A stretch of DNA of 60,107 bases from Proteiniphilum sp. UBA1403. GTDB taxonomy: Bacteria; Bacteroidota; Bacteroidia; Bacteroidales; Dysgonomonadaceae. A program made the position numbers and the translations under genes. The stretch covers positions 1-60,107 of the forward strand of contig DBQD01000045.1 of the NCBI GenBank assembly GCA_002305715.1, given 5' to 3'. This document shows, in pieces, positions 26,391 through 34,999 of the stretch. Position 1 is the stretch's first letter. Every line of letters begins with the position of its first letter. The notes beneath the pieces are model-generated. The model was given only the letters and a program-made list of their open reading frames with translations, searched no databases and had not been told where the DNA came from.

Positions 26391-27152
26391 ATGATGAAAG
26401 TACAATTTTTGGGAACGGGAACATCTACTGGGGTACCCCAAATAGGGTGCAGCTGCGCGGTGTGCTCTTCCACTGATCCACGTGACAAACGTCTTAGAGC
26501 TTCCATCCGTATAGAAATTGAAGGTAACATACTTTTGATAGATTGTTCACCCGATTTCCGACAGCAGATTATGCCGTTTCCTTTTGAGAAAATTGACGGG
26601 GTGCTGTTTACTCATGGGCATTACGATCACACCGGTGGAATTGATGATCTGCGCCCATTTTCGGAATTTGGGACAGTTGATCTTTACATGGAAGAAACAT
26701 TGGAGCAGGTTATCCGTGAGCGCATGCCTTATTGCTTCGGTCCCCATCGTTATGGTGGAGTGCCGGATATCACCATCAAAAGAATCAATGAAAAAGATGC
26801 TTTCTTTGTCAATTCGATAGAGATAATACCAATACGAGTGATGCATTACAAACTGCCTATTTTGGGATTTCGAATTGCCAATTTTGCCTATTTGACCGAT
26901 GTGAAAACTATTCCAAAGGGAGAGTGGGAGAAGCTGAGAAACTTAGATACCTTGATCATCAGCGCACTTAGAAGAACAGAACACATTTCTCACCAAACCT
27001 TACAGCAAGCTTTAGAAATAGTGGAGATGATTAGACCCAAGAGAACTTTCTTTACACACATGAGTCACGAAATGGGATTGTATGAGGAGATTCAAAAAGA
27101 ATTACCCATGCATGTGATGTTTGCATACGACGGGATGGAACTGACAATTTGA
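26391..27152 (+). CDS. MBL-fold metallohydrolase, PhnP/RNase Z-like
   Basis: The 253-residue cytoplasmic protein starts with the PhnP-like MKVQFLGTGTSTGVPQIGCSCAVC, whose two or three clustered cysteines often bind a structural zinc, followed by THGHYDHTGG (metal site) and a late HMSHEMG motif (about 227-233). Relatives include the cyclic phosphodiesterase PhnP and many proteins annotated as lactonase-like hydrolases; a phosphodiester substrate is the best guess. Two consecutive ATGs open the gene. No phosphonate genes are nearby, so a PhnP role is not supported by context. Confidence 0.85.
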   Translation: MMKVQFLGTGTSTGVPQIGCSCAVCSSTDPRDKRLRASIRIEIEGNILLIDCSPDFRQQIMPFPFEKIDGVLFTHGHYDHTGGIDDLRPFSEFGTVDLYMEETLEQVIRERMPYCFGPHRYGGVPDITIKRINEKDAFFVNSIEIIPIRVMHYKLPILGFRIANFAYLTDVKTIPKGEWEKLRNLDTLIISALRRTEHISHQTLQQALEIVEMIRPKRTFFTHMSHEMGLYEEIQKELPMHVMFAYDGMELTI

Positions 27153-27180
27153 TGTTCCATTTTTTTAACGAAATAAACGC

Positions 27181-27203
27181 AACATTTTTTTAGAAAGTAC
27201 GTC
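27181..27203 (+). promoter_or_regulatory. Possible ECF-sigma promoter (AAC-N16-CGTC)
   Basis: AAC at 27181-27183 and CGTC at 27200-27203 are separated by 16 bases including a T-run. That arrangement resembles ECF promoters (AAC near -35, CGTC near -10). No TAnnTTTG box was seen in the 180-base gap upstream of the gene at 27333. Confidence 0.3.
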
Positions 27204-27318
27204 TTTTCAACAAAAGAGAGTTTCCTTGAAAAAAAAACTTTTCTCATTAAACTATCAACAGAAAGTTATGTCTAACAGTTATAAAAAGTAATTGAACAAA
27301 AAATGATACGAACATAAT

Positions 27319-27332
27319 AAGGGGGAGAAACT
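27319..27332 (+). promoter_or_regulatory. Unusually strong Shine-Dalgarno before the Trp/Tyr/Ser-rich protein
   Basis: AAGGGGGAG (27319-27327) lies five bases before the ATG at 27333. Strong purine boxes of this kind are rare in this window, whose genes mostly have A/T-rich leaders. Confidence 0.5.
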
Positions 27333-28661
27333 ATGAAAACAAATAAAATGGTATTGGCCGCTTTACTCTCAGCAGCGCCTCTCTTAGGATTTGCCCAGGA
27401 ATGGGACGATATTTATGCCAATCCTTCGCGCAATGAATCGGTAAGTGTCCAGAAAAAAGAAAAGGAAACACAAAAGAAAAAAGTAGTCATTGTACAAGGT
27501 GATGCTTCTACCATTGCAGTGACCTCTCGTGATAGAGATGTGGATGAGTATAATCGCCGCAAAGAGAGAGATACCAGCTTGTTAGATCAAAATGAAAACG
27601 ACAGCGTAATCGATTATACTGAATTTCAGTATACCGACCGTATTGTTCGTTTTCACGATCCGGAATCAAGCATCAAAATAACAGGTGCTGATGAAGTGAT
27701 TGTCTACGTGGGAGATGATGTGTATGAAAATTACAATAACCGGAGCTGGAATGCCAATATTTACTACGGAATGGGATGGGGATCTCCTTTCTATCCTTGG
27801 TATGATCCTTGGTATGATCCTTGGTTCTACGGAGGTTATTACAGTCCCTGGCACTACAGCCGTTGGTATAGTCCTTGGTATTATAGCAGCTGGTACTCAC
27901 CATGGTATCATAGTCGCTGGTATTCACCCTGGTACTATGGAGGATGGTATGATCCTTGGTACTATGGATATGGCGGTTACGCTTATGGTAGCGGTTATCA
28001 CCATGGTTTTAACGATGGATATTACAGCAGTTTAACGCACAATAGATCGGGTAGGAGCTCAGGTTCATACAGAACAAGTTCAGCAAGTAGAACCTCATCT
28101 GCAGCAATGCTTTCCGGTAGATCATCAACTGCATCTGCTTCACGTAGTGCATTGTCTGGTAGAACCGTTACTACACGCAGTGCTATCTCTGACAGAACTT
28201 CTACAAGTAATACGAGAAGTGCCGTGACGAACAGAAGTGCTTCCTCTACGTCGAGAACAAGAATTATTGATAATTCAGGAAGAGTTATCGACTCCAGAAC
28301 TGGACGTGTAATTGACAACACCAATAGCAGCACACGTTCAAGCTCTGTCAACAGATCAACGACTCCAGCTACTACAAGAAGCAACTCTACATATGATCGT
28401 AGATCTACTACACGTAGCAGCAGTGGGAATGTTTATCAGAGAAGTTCCACTACTTCAACAACACGCAGTAGTAGCACTACACCCTACAGGAGCAACAATA
28501 CATACTCATCACCAAGCTCAAACTCAAGCTCCAACAGGAGTTCGACCTACTCAGCTCCTACTCGTAGCTCCTCTTCTTCAAGTGGATCAATTGGTGGTGG
28601 TAGTAGTAGCTCAAGCTCCAGTTCAGGAAGTAGCGGACGCTCAAGTGGAGGCCGCAGATAA
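27333..28661 (+). CDS. Secreted low-complexity protein: Trp/Tyr/Pro repeat block then Ser/Thr/Arg-rich tail
   Basis: The 442-residue protein has a signal peptide (residues 1-21, ending GFA-Q), a charged domain (25-135), an aromatic block (about 139-213) built from degenerate units such as RWYSPWYY, SWYSPWYH and GWYDPWYY, a Gly/Tyr/His hinge, and a Ser/Thr/Arg-rich tail (about 236-442) finishing in poly-Ser/Gly. No Cys is present. Such proteins are known in Bacteroidetes under vague names; adhesive or structural surface roles are speculation. A strong Shine-Dalgarno and a possible ECF promoter precede it, suggesting high, inducible expression. It is followed after 47 bases by a FadL-like porin gene. 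Confidence 0.8.
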   Translation: MKTNKMVLAALLSAAPLLGFAQEWDDIYANPSRNESVSVQKKEKETQKKKVVIVQGDASTIAVTSRDRDVDEYNRRKERDTSLLDQNENDSVIDYTEFQYTDRIVRFHDPESSIKITGADEVIVYVGDDVYENYNNRSWNANIYYGMGWGSPFYPWYDPWYDPWFYGGYYSPWHYSRWYSPWYYSSWYSPWYHSRWYSPWYYGGWYDPWYYGYGGYAYGSGYHHGFNDGYYSSLTHNRSGRSSGSYRTSSASRTSSAAMLSGRSSTASASRSALSGRTVTTRSAISDRTSTSNTRSAVTNRSASSTSRTRIIDNSGRVIDSRTGRVIDNTNSSTRSSSVNRSTTPATTRSNSTYDRRSTTRSSSGNVYQRSSTTSTTRSSSTTPYRSNNTYSSPSSNSSSNRSSTYSAPTRSSSSSSGSIGGGSSSSSSSSGSSGRSSGGRR

Positions 28662-28708
28662 AAGAAAAAACCGGGACTGTCTTTTTCTTACTCACTTAAT
28701 ATAATTTG

Positions 28709-30268
28709 ATGATGAAAAAATTCACATATCTACTGTCCACTTTACTTATTTTCTCAGGCGCACTTTTTGCACAGTCTGAAGTAGATGCATTGCGCTTTTC
28801 ACGAGAAGATCTTCACGGTACTGCCCGATCTATGTCAATGGGTGGCGCTTTTGGGGCGCTAGGAGGAGATCAAACGGCAATTTCAATTAACCCTGCGGGT
28901 ATTGCTGTTTATCGCAGTTCGGAAGTTGTGGGTACTCTTAACCTTTCGCAGGAGAAATCAAGTGCGGGAAGTCTGGATAAAAATAAATCTCGATTCGACA
29001 TGGACAACCTTGGCTTCGTGGGTTACTTTCCATTAAGAAACGATGCTCTCCCGCTCGTGAATTTTGGATTTTCTTACAACCGACTGAAATCGTTCGATAA
29101 AACGATTAATGCAGTTGGACCGGCTGCCAGCACTCTGATCGATTATATCGCCGACAGAAGTGCCGGTGTGGATCCTTCAAAATTGCAAATGGGAGACAAC
29201 CTGCCCGATCCTTTTGTATCACAACCCTGGTTAACGGTTTTGGGATACAACTCATACCTGATTAACCCGGTAAACAACGGTGAAAGATACGATCCAATCA
29301 ATACGTTTGGTGAGACCGCTATCGGAGAGATTCGGACAAAGGAAAGAGGACATATTGATAACTACGATTTTACGGTAGGTACAACCGTAAACAACGTGTT
29401 GAATTTGGGACTCTCATTATCAGTAAAAGATATAACATACAGTCTTGAGTCGGACTATTTGGAAGATTTTGATAGAGGTGGCTATACACTCACAAACTGG
29501 GTTACCACTAGTGGTGCAGGAGTGAGTGCCAAGTTGGGTGCTATCTACAGACCTATCCATTCCCTTCGACTGGGTATTGCTTATCACACACCTACCTGGT
29601 ATGCGATGACTGAAACTTATGAAGCTCAGATTGACGATGATATGGGAGCGTATGTAACGGATTCTGAGTATAAACCGGGACAAACCTACTCGGCTGTTTT
29701 TACAAACGACTATGATTTGAAAACTCCTGGCAAGTTTGTCGCAAGTATCGCCGGTGTTTTTGGAAGTAATTTCATCGCTAGTATCGACTATGAGCTGGTG
29801 GATTATAGCAAAATGAAGTTAATGGTTCCTTCCGGATCTTTGGACGATAGAAACTGGTTTGACATTGATAACGAGTATATATCAATGGACTTCCGAACAG
29901 CCTCTACAGTGAAGATGGGAACGGAGTTTCGTTTTACGCCACAGTTCTCGGTACGACTTGGTTATGCATGGATGCAGAATCCATATGAGACTATTTTCAG
30001 GGAGAGCGGTGATGCTGCTGTTGCAGGATCCAACACAATCTACAGAATGGAAGGAGATGCCAACTATTTAACAGGTGGATTAGGTTACCGCTTTAACAGA
30101 AACTTTTTCCTCGATTTTGCACTGGTATATAAAACGCAAACCGATGATCTTTATCCTTTTCCCAATTTGTGGACCGAAAATAGAAGGGATCTGGTGATTG
30201 ATGCTAGTCCGTTTGAATTGAAAAACAGCTCCTTCAGGGGACTCATTACACTTGGTTATAAATTTTAA
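28709..30268 (+). CDS. OmpP1/FadL/TodX-family outer membrane protein
   Basis: The protein (about 519 residues) has a signal peptide ending ALFAQ and the FadL-family N-terminal pattern DLHGTARSMSMGGAFGALGGD with SINPAGIAVYRSSE, which forms the hatch in FadL channels. The rest alternates short beta-strands and ends in GYKF, with the C-terminal aromatic residue of outer membrane barrels. FadL relatives pass hydrophobic compounds across the outer membrane; the substrate cannot be read. Codons TTG-ATG-ATG open the frame; the ATGs at 28709/28712 are preferred. It may be co-transcribed with the upstream secreted protein. Confidence 0.85.
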   Translation: MMKKFTYLLSTLLIFSGALFAQSEVDALRFSREDLHGTARSMSMGGAFGALGGDQTAISINPAGIAVYRSSEVVGTLNLSQEKSSAGSLDKNKSRFDMDNLGFVGYFPLRNDALPLVNFGFSYNRLKSFDKTINAVGPAASTLIDYIADRSAGVDPSKLQMGDNLPDPFVSQPWLTVLGYNSYLINPVNNGERYDPINTFGETAIGEIRTKERGHIDNYDFTVGTTVNNVLNLGLSLSVKDITYSLESDYLEDFDRGGYTLTNWVTTSGAGVSAKLGAIYRPIHSLRLGIAYHTPTWYAMTETYEAQIDDDMGAYVTDSEYKPGQTYSAVFTNDYDLKTPGKFVASIAGVFGSNFIASIDYELVDYSKMKLMVPSGSLDDRNWFDIDNEYISMDFRTASTVKMGTEFRFTPQFSVRLGYAWMQNPYETIFRESGDAAVAGSNTIYRMEGDANYLTGGLGYRFNRNFFLDFALVYKTQTDDLYPFPNLWTENRRDLVIDASPFELKNSSFRGLITLGYKF

Positions 30269-30320
30269 TTACTCCTTTCTACTACTGCCGAAAGGTAATA
30301 GATTTCAATATTAAAGATAT

Positions 30321-30359
30321 AGTTCGGGTTGTTCCTATGGAATAGCTCGAACTTTTTTA
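30321..30359 (+). terminator. Terminator after the FadL-like gene
   Basis: AGTTCGGG (30321-30328) pairs with CTCGAACT (30346-30353) with one G-U, an inner TTCC/GGAA pair extends the stem, and six Ts follow. Confidence 0.7.
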
Positions 30360-30384
30360 TGGCGTATACTGCCTGCAATTTCGT

Positions 30385-30417
30385 TTTGGGTTATTTCCGG
30401 TAAAAGCGTTACCTTTG
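30385..30417 (+). promoter_or_regulatory. Promoter of panB: TTTG-N21-TACCTTTG
   Basis: A -33 TTTG (30385-30388) and a -7 TACCTTTG (30410-30417) are 21 bases apart, within the range known for Bacteroidetes, and lie 27 bases before the panB ATG. Confidence 0.65.
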
Positions 30418-30443
30418 TATTCCATTTATAAAGTACAATACGC

Positions 30444-31280
30444 ATGTCACAAGAAAAAGGCTATCTCTCAACCGATAACAAAAGAAAAGTAACCACCCAT
30501 CGTCTATTGGAGATGAAGCAGAGGGGTGAGAAAATTTCCATGCTTACAGCTTACGATTATACGATGGCTTCTGTTATTGATCAAGCTGGAATGGATGTAA
30601 TCCTTGTAGGAGACTCTGCCTCCAATGTTATGGCGGGAAATACAACCACATTGCCAATTACAGTGGATCAGATGATATATCATGGTAAATCTGTTATGAA
30701 TGCTGTGAAGCGGGCAATGGTTGTGATTGATATGCCTTTTGGGAGTTATCAGGGTAATCCTTACGAGGCTGTAGCCAATGCGGTTAAGATAATGAAGGAG
30801 ACACAGGCAGACTGTCTCAAATTGGAAGGGGGAAAAGAGATACTTCCATCTATTCAGGCTATTCTGAATGCCGGCATTCCCATTATGGGACATCTTGGTC
30901 TCATGCCACAGTCGATTAACAAATATGGCACCTACGCTGTTAGGGCACAAGACAATGCTGAAGCTGCAAAGCTGCTCGACGATGCACATCTGCTACAGGA
31001 AGCAGGTTGCTGTGCGATTGTATTGGAGAAAATTCCGTCTGAGTTGGCACGAAAGGTCTCTTCTGAATTGACCATTCCATTGATTGGTATTGGTGCAGGT
31101 CCTTATGTCGACGGACAAGTATTGGTGATGCAGGATATGCTTGGACTGAATAAAGGTTTCTCGCCCCGTTTCCTTCGTCGCTATGCCAATCTCTATGATC
31201 AAGTTGAGTCTGCAGTCAAACAATATATAAGTGACGTAAAATCGTCCGATTTTCCCTCAGAAGCAGAAAGCTACTCGTAA
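30444..31280 (+). CDS. panB: 3-methyl-2-oxobutanoate hydroxymethyltransferase
   Basis: PanB makes ketopantoate from 2-oxoisovalerate and methylene-tetrahydrofolate, the first committed step to pantothenate and CoA. The 278-residue chain has the family motifs LTAYDYTMA, VGDSASNVMAG (Mg2+-binding Asp), VVIDMPFGSYQ and KLEGG, with IGIGAGPYVDGQVLV near the C-terminus. A short N-terminal extension (about 12 residues, MSQEKGYLSTDNKR) is present. It is monocistronic with its own promoter; panC and panD are not in the window. It converges on the HsdR_N-like gene with only 12 bases between. Confidence 0.95.
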   Translation: MSQEKGYLSTDNKRKVTTHRLLEMKQRGEKISMLTAYDYTMASVIDQAGMDVILVGDSASNVMAGNTTTLPITVDQMIYHGKSVMNAVKRAMVVIDMPFGSYQGNPYEAVANAVKIMKETQADCLKLEGGKEILPSIQAILNAGIPIMGHLGLMPQSINKYGTYAVRAQDNAEAAKLLDDAHLLQEAGCCAIVLEKIPSELARKVSSELTIPLIGIGAGPYVDGQVLVMQDMLGLNKGFSPRFLRRYANLYDQVESAVKQYISDVKSSDFPSEAESYS

Positions 31281-31292
31281 TTTTACCCCGTT

Positions 31293-31742
31293 TTACAGCT
31301 CTTTGTATTCGGGAATATCTTGCAGAAATTGATAGGATAGGTCGTCGAAATTTAGACGGTAGCAATAGTGTTGCAGACCGTTGGATACCACAACATGTTC
31401 TACACGAAGAACACTATTATAACGAGCCACTTGATCGAAAACTTCTTGTGTAATTGCTACGTTAGGTTCTTTGTATTCCAATATCATTACCGGTTGAAGT
31501 TGTGAGTTATATACCACAGTGTCGCAACGTCGCGAGAGACTATTAAGTTTTAGTGATGCTTCATTGGCAATACGTGAAGCGGGGTAACCCTTCTGCGTAA
31601 TTAAATAATGAACAAAATGCTGTCGCACCCACTCCTCGGGTGTCAGATGTAAATATCTACGGCGCAGGGGGTCGAATATCTCATATCCGGTGCTGTTTTT
31701 TCGGATTTTTGCATCGTATGAGGGGAGATTTAAACTGTACAT
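31293..31742 (-). CDS. Solo type I restriction HsdR_N-like (PF13588) protein
   Basis: The start is placed at ATG 31742, giving 149 residues beginning MYSLNLPSYDAKIRKNSTG. The protein matches the stand-alone HSDR_N_2 type, a PD-(D/E)xK-like domain: EEWVRQHFVHYLI, a RRCDTVVYN aspartate strand and ILEYKEPN with the E-x-K motif, followed by a QVARYNSVL helix. That makes the D...ExK active site plausible. There is no helicase domain, and no hsdM or hsdS beside it. It is widespread as a solo gene in Bacteroidetes; function unknown, possibly nucleic-acid related. It is divergent from amn with overlapping promoters. Confidence 0.8.
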   Translation of the reverse strand: MYSLNLPSYDAKIRKNSTGYEIFDPLRRRYLHLTPEEWVRQHFVHYLITQKGYPASRIANEASLKLNSLSRRCDTVVYNSQLQPVMILEYKEPNVAITQEVFDQVARYNSVLRVEHVVVSNGLQHYCYRLNFDDLSYQFLQDIPEYKEL

Positions 31743-31746
31743 ATTG

Positions 31747-31787
31747 TATCTTTGTGAGAAGAACCGGACTCCATCAGTACAAATATA
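31747..31787. promoter_or_regulatory. Back-to-back -7 boxes for the HsdR_N-like gene and amn
   Basis: On the plus strand TATCTTTG (31747-31754) serves amn (ATG 31798); on the minus strand TATATTTG (31787-31780) serves the HsdR_N-like gene (ATG 31742). The two boxes face each other across 25 bases, so the two transcripts overlap at their 5' ends. Confidence 0.5.
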
Positions 31788-31797
31788 ACGCTTTTTT

Positions 31798-32574
31798 ATG
31801 AGAACAAAACAAGAAATTGTGGAGAACTGGCTCCCCCGGTATACCAAACGACCGTTAGAGGAGTTCACGAAATTTATCTTGCTTACCAACTTCCAAAAGT
31901 ATGTTGAAATATTCGCGAATCATTTCAATGTACCAATTGTGGGGGCTGATGCCAATATGCCGAATGCTACTTCCAATGGCATCACAATCATCAACTTTGG
32001 CATGGGTAGTGCCAATGCCGCAACAGTAATGGATCTGCTTAGTGCAGTATCGCCTACAGCTGTACTTTTTCTTGGAAAATGTGGTGGATTGAAAGCAAGA
32101 AGTGAATTAGGTGATTACATTCTTCCCATTGCTGCGATTAGAGGTGAAGGTACATCAAACGATTATTTTCCACCAGAGGTTCCTTCTTTACCTGCATTCA
32201 GCCTGTTACGTGCTGTCTCCTCTAACATTCGTGATTTTGGAAGGGACTATTGGACCGGGACGGTCTATACAACCAATCGTCGTGTATGGGAATATGACGA
32301 GGATTTTAAAAACTACTTGCGCCAGGTGCGTGCATTGGCGGTTGATATGGAAACAGCCACTATCTTTACCTGTGGTTTTGCCAATCATATTTCTACCGGT
32401 GCACTGTTGCTTGTATCGGATCAGCCGATGATATCTGCTGGGGTGAAGACCGAGAAGAGTGATCAGGTTGTTACAGAGACGTTTGTTGAAGAACATGTAA
32501 AGATTGGTATCAAGTCACTTTCATCCATCATGAACAATGGCTCCACCATAAAACATCTTCGGTTCGACTGGTGA
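31798..32574 (+). CDS. amn: AMP nucleosidase, short form
   Basis: The enzyme splits AMP into adenine and ribose 5-phosphate. The 258-residue chain has the nucleoside-phosphorylase fold with FGMGSANAATVMDLL (phosphate/ribose loop), FLGKCGGLK and ALAVDMETATIFTCGF (catalytic Glu in the DMET motif), and SDQPM near the base-binding end. It lacks the N-terminal regulatory domain of the E. coli enzyme, as usual in Bacteroidetes. It precedes holA by 29 bases and may be co-transcribed with it. Confidence 0.9.
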   Translation: MRTKQEIVENWLPRYTKRPLEEFTKFILLTNFQKYVEIFANHFNVPIVGADANMPNATSNGITIINFGMGSANAATVMDLLSAVSPTAVLFLGKCGGLKARSELGDYILPIAAIRGEGTSNDYFPPEVPSLPAFSLLRAVSSNIRDFGRDYWTGTVYTTNRRVWEYDEDFKNYLRQVRALAVDMETATIFTCGFANHISTGALLLVSDQPMISAGVKTEKSDQVVTETFVEEHVKIGIKSLSSIMNNGSTIKHLRFDW

Positions 32575-32603
32575 AAATATGTCTAATATAATGTGAAAAT
32601 CTT

Positions 32604-33626
32604 ATGGCTGCAACCGCTAAATCAACATACGATGCAATTCGAAACGACATTCTTCAACGTCGTTTTATGCCAGTATACTTACTAATGGGTGAGGAAGCCT
32701 ATTTTATTGATAACCTAACAGAACTTCTTCTTGAGACAGTATTAACGGAAGCAGAAAAGGATTTTAACTTGTTGATTTACTATGGGGTGGATTCCGATGC
32801 AAATTCGATAATTTCTGCTGCGCGACGTTTTCCCATGATGGCTGAATACCAACTCATCGTTGTTAAAGAGGCGCAAGAGCTAGAAAATATTGAATTGTTT
32901 GAGCATTATGTTAAAAACCCGATGACCTCAACAATTCTGGTTATCAACTATAAATACGGAAATATAGACAAACGCAAGGCTTGGGTAAAACTGGTAGATA
33001 AAATTGGTGTTATTTTTGAATCGAAGAAACTGTATGACAACCAGATTCCTCCATTTATTACTAGCTACTTCAAAGATAAAGGTATTGGTATTGATGAGAA
33101 ATCGGCTCGTATGCTGGCCGATTATATTGGAAACGATATTAGCAAGTTGATACCACAGCTGCAGAAGCTTGAGGTCTCATTACCGGAAGGTGCCGGTCGG
33201 GTTACTTCATCGCTGATTGAAAAGAATGTGGGTATAAGCAAAGATTATAATTCGTTTGAACTGCAGAATGCCATTATCAGAAAAGATGTTGTCACTGCCA
33301 ACCGGATTGTGGAATTCTTCAACAAAAACCCGAAGGAGAACCCTATCATGGCTACGTTGGCTGTATTATTTAATTACTTCAGTAACCTGTTGGAATTATA
33401 TTGGTTACCTAAAAAAGATGAAGCAGCCATAATGGCTGCTTTAAACCTTCGATCGAGTTACTTTGTGAAAGATTATTTGACTGGACTACGAAATTATACT
33501 GCCAATAAAGTGATGGAAATCATTTCCGATCTTCGAACATGCGATGCACGTGCGAAGGGAATCGACAATGTGTCCGTCACACATGGTGAATTATTAAAGG
33601 AGCTAGTATATAGAATAATGCATTAA
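32604..33626 (+). CDS. holA: DNA polymerase III subunit delta
   Basis: HolA is the clamp-opening subunit of the replicative clamp loader. The 340-residue chain shows the HolA pattern: an N-terminal VYLLMGEEAYFIDNLTELL segment, a degenerate AAA+ fold without a Walker A motif, and a C-terminal helical collar domain (about 210-340, with NPIMATLAVLFNYFSNLLELYW). It follows amn on the same strand. Its last four bases overlap the end of the convergent glutathione peroxidase gene, so no terminator separates them. Confidence 0.9.
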   Translation: MAATAKSTYDAIRNDILQRRFMPVYLLMGEEAYFIDNLTELLLETVLTEAEKDFNLLIYYGVDSDANSIISAARRFPMMAEYQLIVVKEAQELENIELFEHYVKNPMTSTILVINYKYGNIDKRKAWVKLVDKIGVIFESKKLYDNQIPPFITSYFKDKGIGIDEKSARMLADYIGNDISKLIPQLQKLEVSLPEGAGRVTSSLIEKNVGISKDYNSFELQNAIIRKDVVTANRIVEFFNKNPKENPIMATLAVLFNYFSNLLELYWLPKKDEAAIMAALNLRSSYFVKDYLTGLRNYTANKVMEIISDLRTCDARAKGIDNVSVTHGELLKELVYRIMH

Positions 33627-34180
33627 CTACCGGTAATCCACTTCACAATTTTATCGCTCATTGGACTTTCACGAGGTAGTGCAACATCCACCAGATGCCC
33701 CTGTTCGTCGACCATGAACTTTTGAAAGTTCCAGGTAACCTCCTGATCAAGAACCCCATTCTCTGATTTCTGTGTTAACCATTTATAGAGAGGCGCTTGA
33801 TCTTCTCCTTTAACACTAATCTTCTCCATCATAGGGAAAGTAACGCCGTAGTTAGCTGTACAAAATTCTTTTATTTCGCTGTTTGATCCCGGTTCCTGAT
33901 TGTTGAAGTTGTTTGCAGGAAATCCTATCACAACAAACTTCTTATCTCCATAACGAGTATATAAGGCTTGCAAATCATCATATTGGGGGGTCAGACCACA
34001 TTTGGAAGCTACATTTACAATCAGCACCTTTTTTCCTTTGAGAGATGCCAGATCAAATGTATTCCCGTTGATGTCTTTGACGGTAAAGTCATGCAGTGTT
34101 TTCTCTTTCGTAACACCGTTCTGTCCAACAGCCATCAGGCTTATGAACATTAAAAAAAGGGTACTGTAGAATACTTTCAT
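33623..34180 (-). CDS. Glutathione peroxidase-family protein, exported
   Basis: The 185-residue protein has a signal peptide (1-19, ending AVG-Q) and a thioredoxin-fold peroxidase domain with the catalytic cysteine C61 in VASKCGLTPQY (cysteine, not selenocysteine) and the WNFQKFMVD motif supplying the conserved Trp and Asn. The usual FPCNQF is FPANNF here, replacing the catalytic-site Gln and its Cys neighbour; such variants occur in this phylum. It probably reduces hydroperoxides with a thioredoxin-type donor in the periplasm. It converges on holA with a four-base overlap. Confidence 0.88.
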   Translation of the reverse strand: MKVFYSTLFLMFISLMAVGQNGVTKEKTLHDFTVKDINGNTFDLASLKGKKVLIVNVASKCGLTPQYDDLQALYTRYGDKKFVVIGFPANNFNNQEPGSNSEIKEFCTANYGVTFPMMEKISVKGEDQAPLYKWLTQKSENGVLDQEVTWNFQKFMVDEQGHLVDVALPRESPMSDKIVKWITGS

Positions 34181-34999
34181 ATCATTAGTTATTTACTTGA
34201 TTAGATAAACTTGTTGAATTTAAACAGCAATATAAGCTATGCGGTTCATTTGCTGAGATACTTTGTTTTTCTTGTAATAAATTCCAACAATAAAAATGAA
34301 GGCTATTTCATTATTGCTCAATTCAATAATAATAAATTAGAGCTCTCCAGATTCTTTTCTATTCCTAATTCTGTCTCTAAGGTTAGAAATAATGCAACTT
34401 ACAAATGTTTCAAGCATCCTATACATGGAAAAGTTAGAAAAGTAGGTTATAATTTACAACATGTTACATTTCTGCCACAATATTTCATAAATATAGACGT
34501 TACAAATGTATTTTTAATTACATATGTATTGTTTACATTACATTGTTACATATGTATCCAACATAATATTATACAAAGATATACAGTGTTACATTGGTGA
34601 AATTTCAATGTTAACATTTTATATGTCAGGATTTAGAAAGATATAATACACTATATATTAATATGTTATTATAATAATATAAAGAATAAGTTTCACGGTG
34701 TAATAAAATTATAGGGTGGGAGAGAGCGATAGTGTTAAATATTTAGATTTAATACATTATATATACATAAATATGAACGGTTTATGATATATCAATGAAT
34801 TATTGATTAAATGGAATTACAGATGTATCTAATATGTTTTCAAATGTACTGTATACAGATGTAATTAGTAAATTGACATTTGTGTTTTACATTTGTATTT
34901 AATCGTAATTTTCATTTGTAAATTATTATTGTTACATTTGTATCATTATCTTTGCAACAAAAGTTACATCATCCAGTACAATAATACACACCACAGGCA
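34181..34999. promoter_or_regulatory. 800-base AT-rich intergenic region with seven TACAnnTGTA palindromes
   Basis: No gene is supported here; a 129-residue frame at 34211-34600 runs through the repeats and looks random. Perfect TACAnnTGTA sites begin at 34501 (AA centre), 34519 (TA), 34547 (TA), 34818 (GA), 34854 (GA), 34888 (TT) and 34933 (TT), with several half-sites between. They form two clusters, 34501-34556 and 34818-34942, the last site lying just upstream of the -7 box of the XRE-family gene. This pattern suggests operators for the adjacent regulator or another dimeric repressor. Confidence 0.7.
34947..34954 (+). promoter_or_regulatory. -7 box (TATCTTTG) for the XRE-family regulator
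   Basis: Octamer fits TAnnTTTG, 45 bases before the ATG at 35000. The palindrome at 34933-34942 ends five bases upstream of it, so a bound protein would block this promoter. Confidence 0.6.

Noticed and set aside
27780..27970. Short imperfect DNA repeats suggesting a CRISPR or minisatellite
   Set aside because: They are in frame and encode the WYSPWYY protein repeats; spacers of constant length are absent.
34211..34600. A 129-codon plus-strand frame upstream of the XRE gene
   Set aside because: It runs through AT-rich DNA and several TACAnnTGTA sites, its composition looks like random translation of AT-rich sequence, and it has no start signal or domain.
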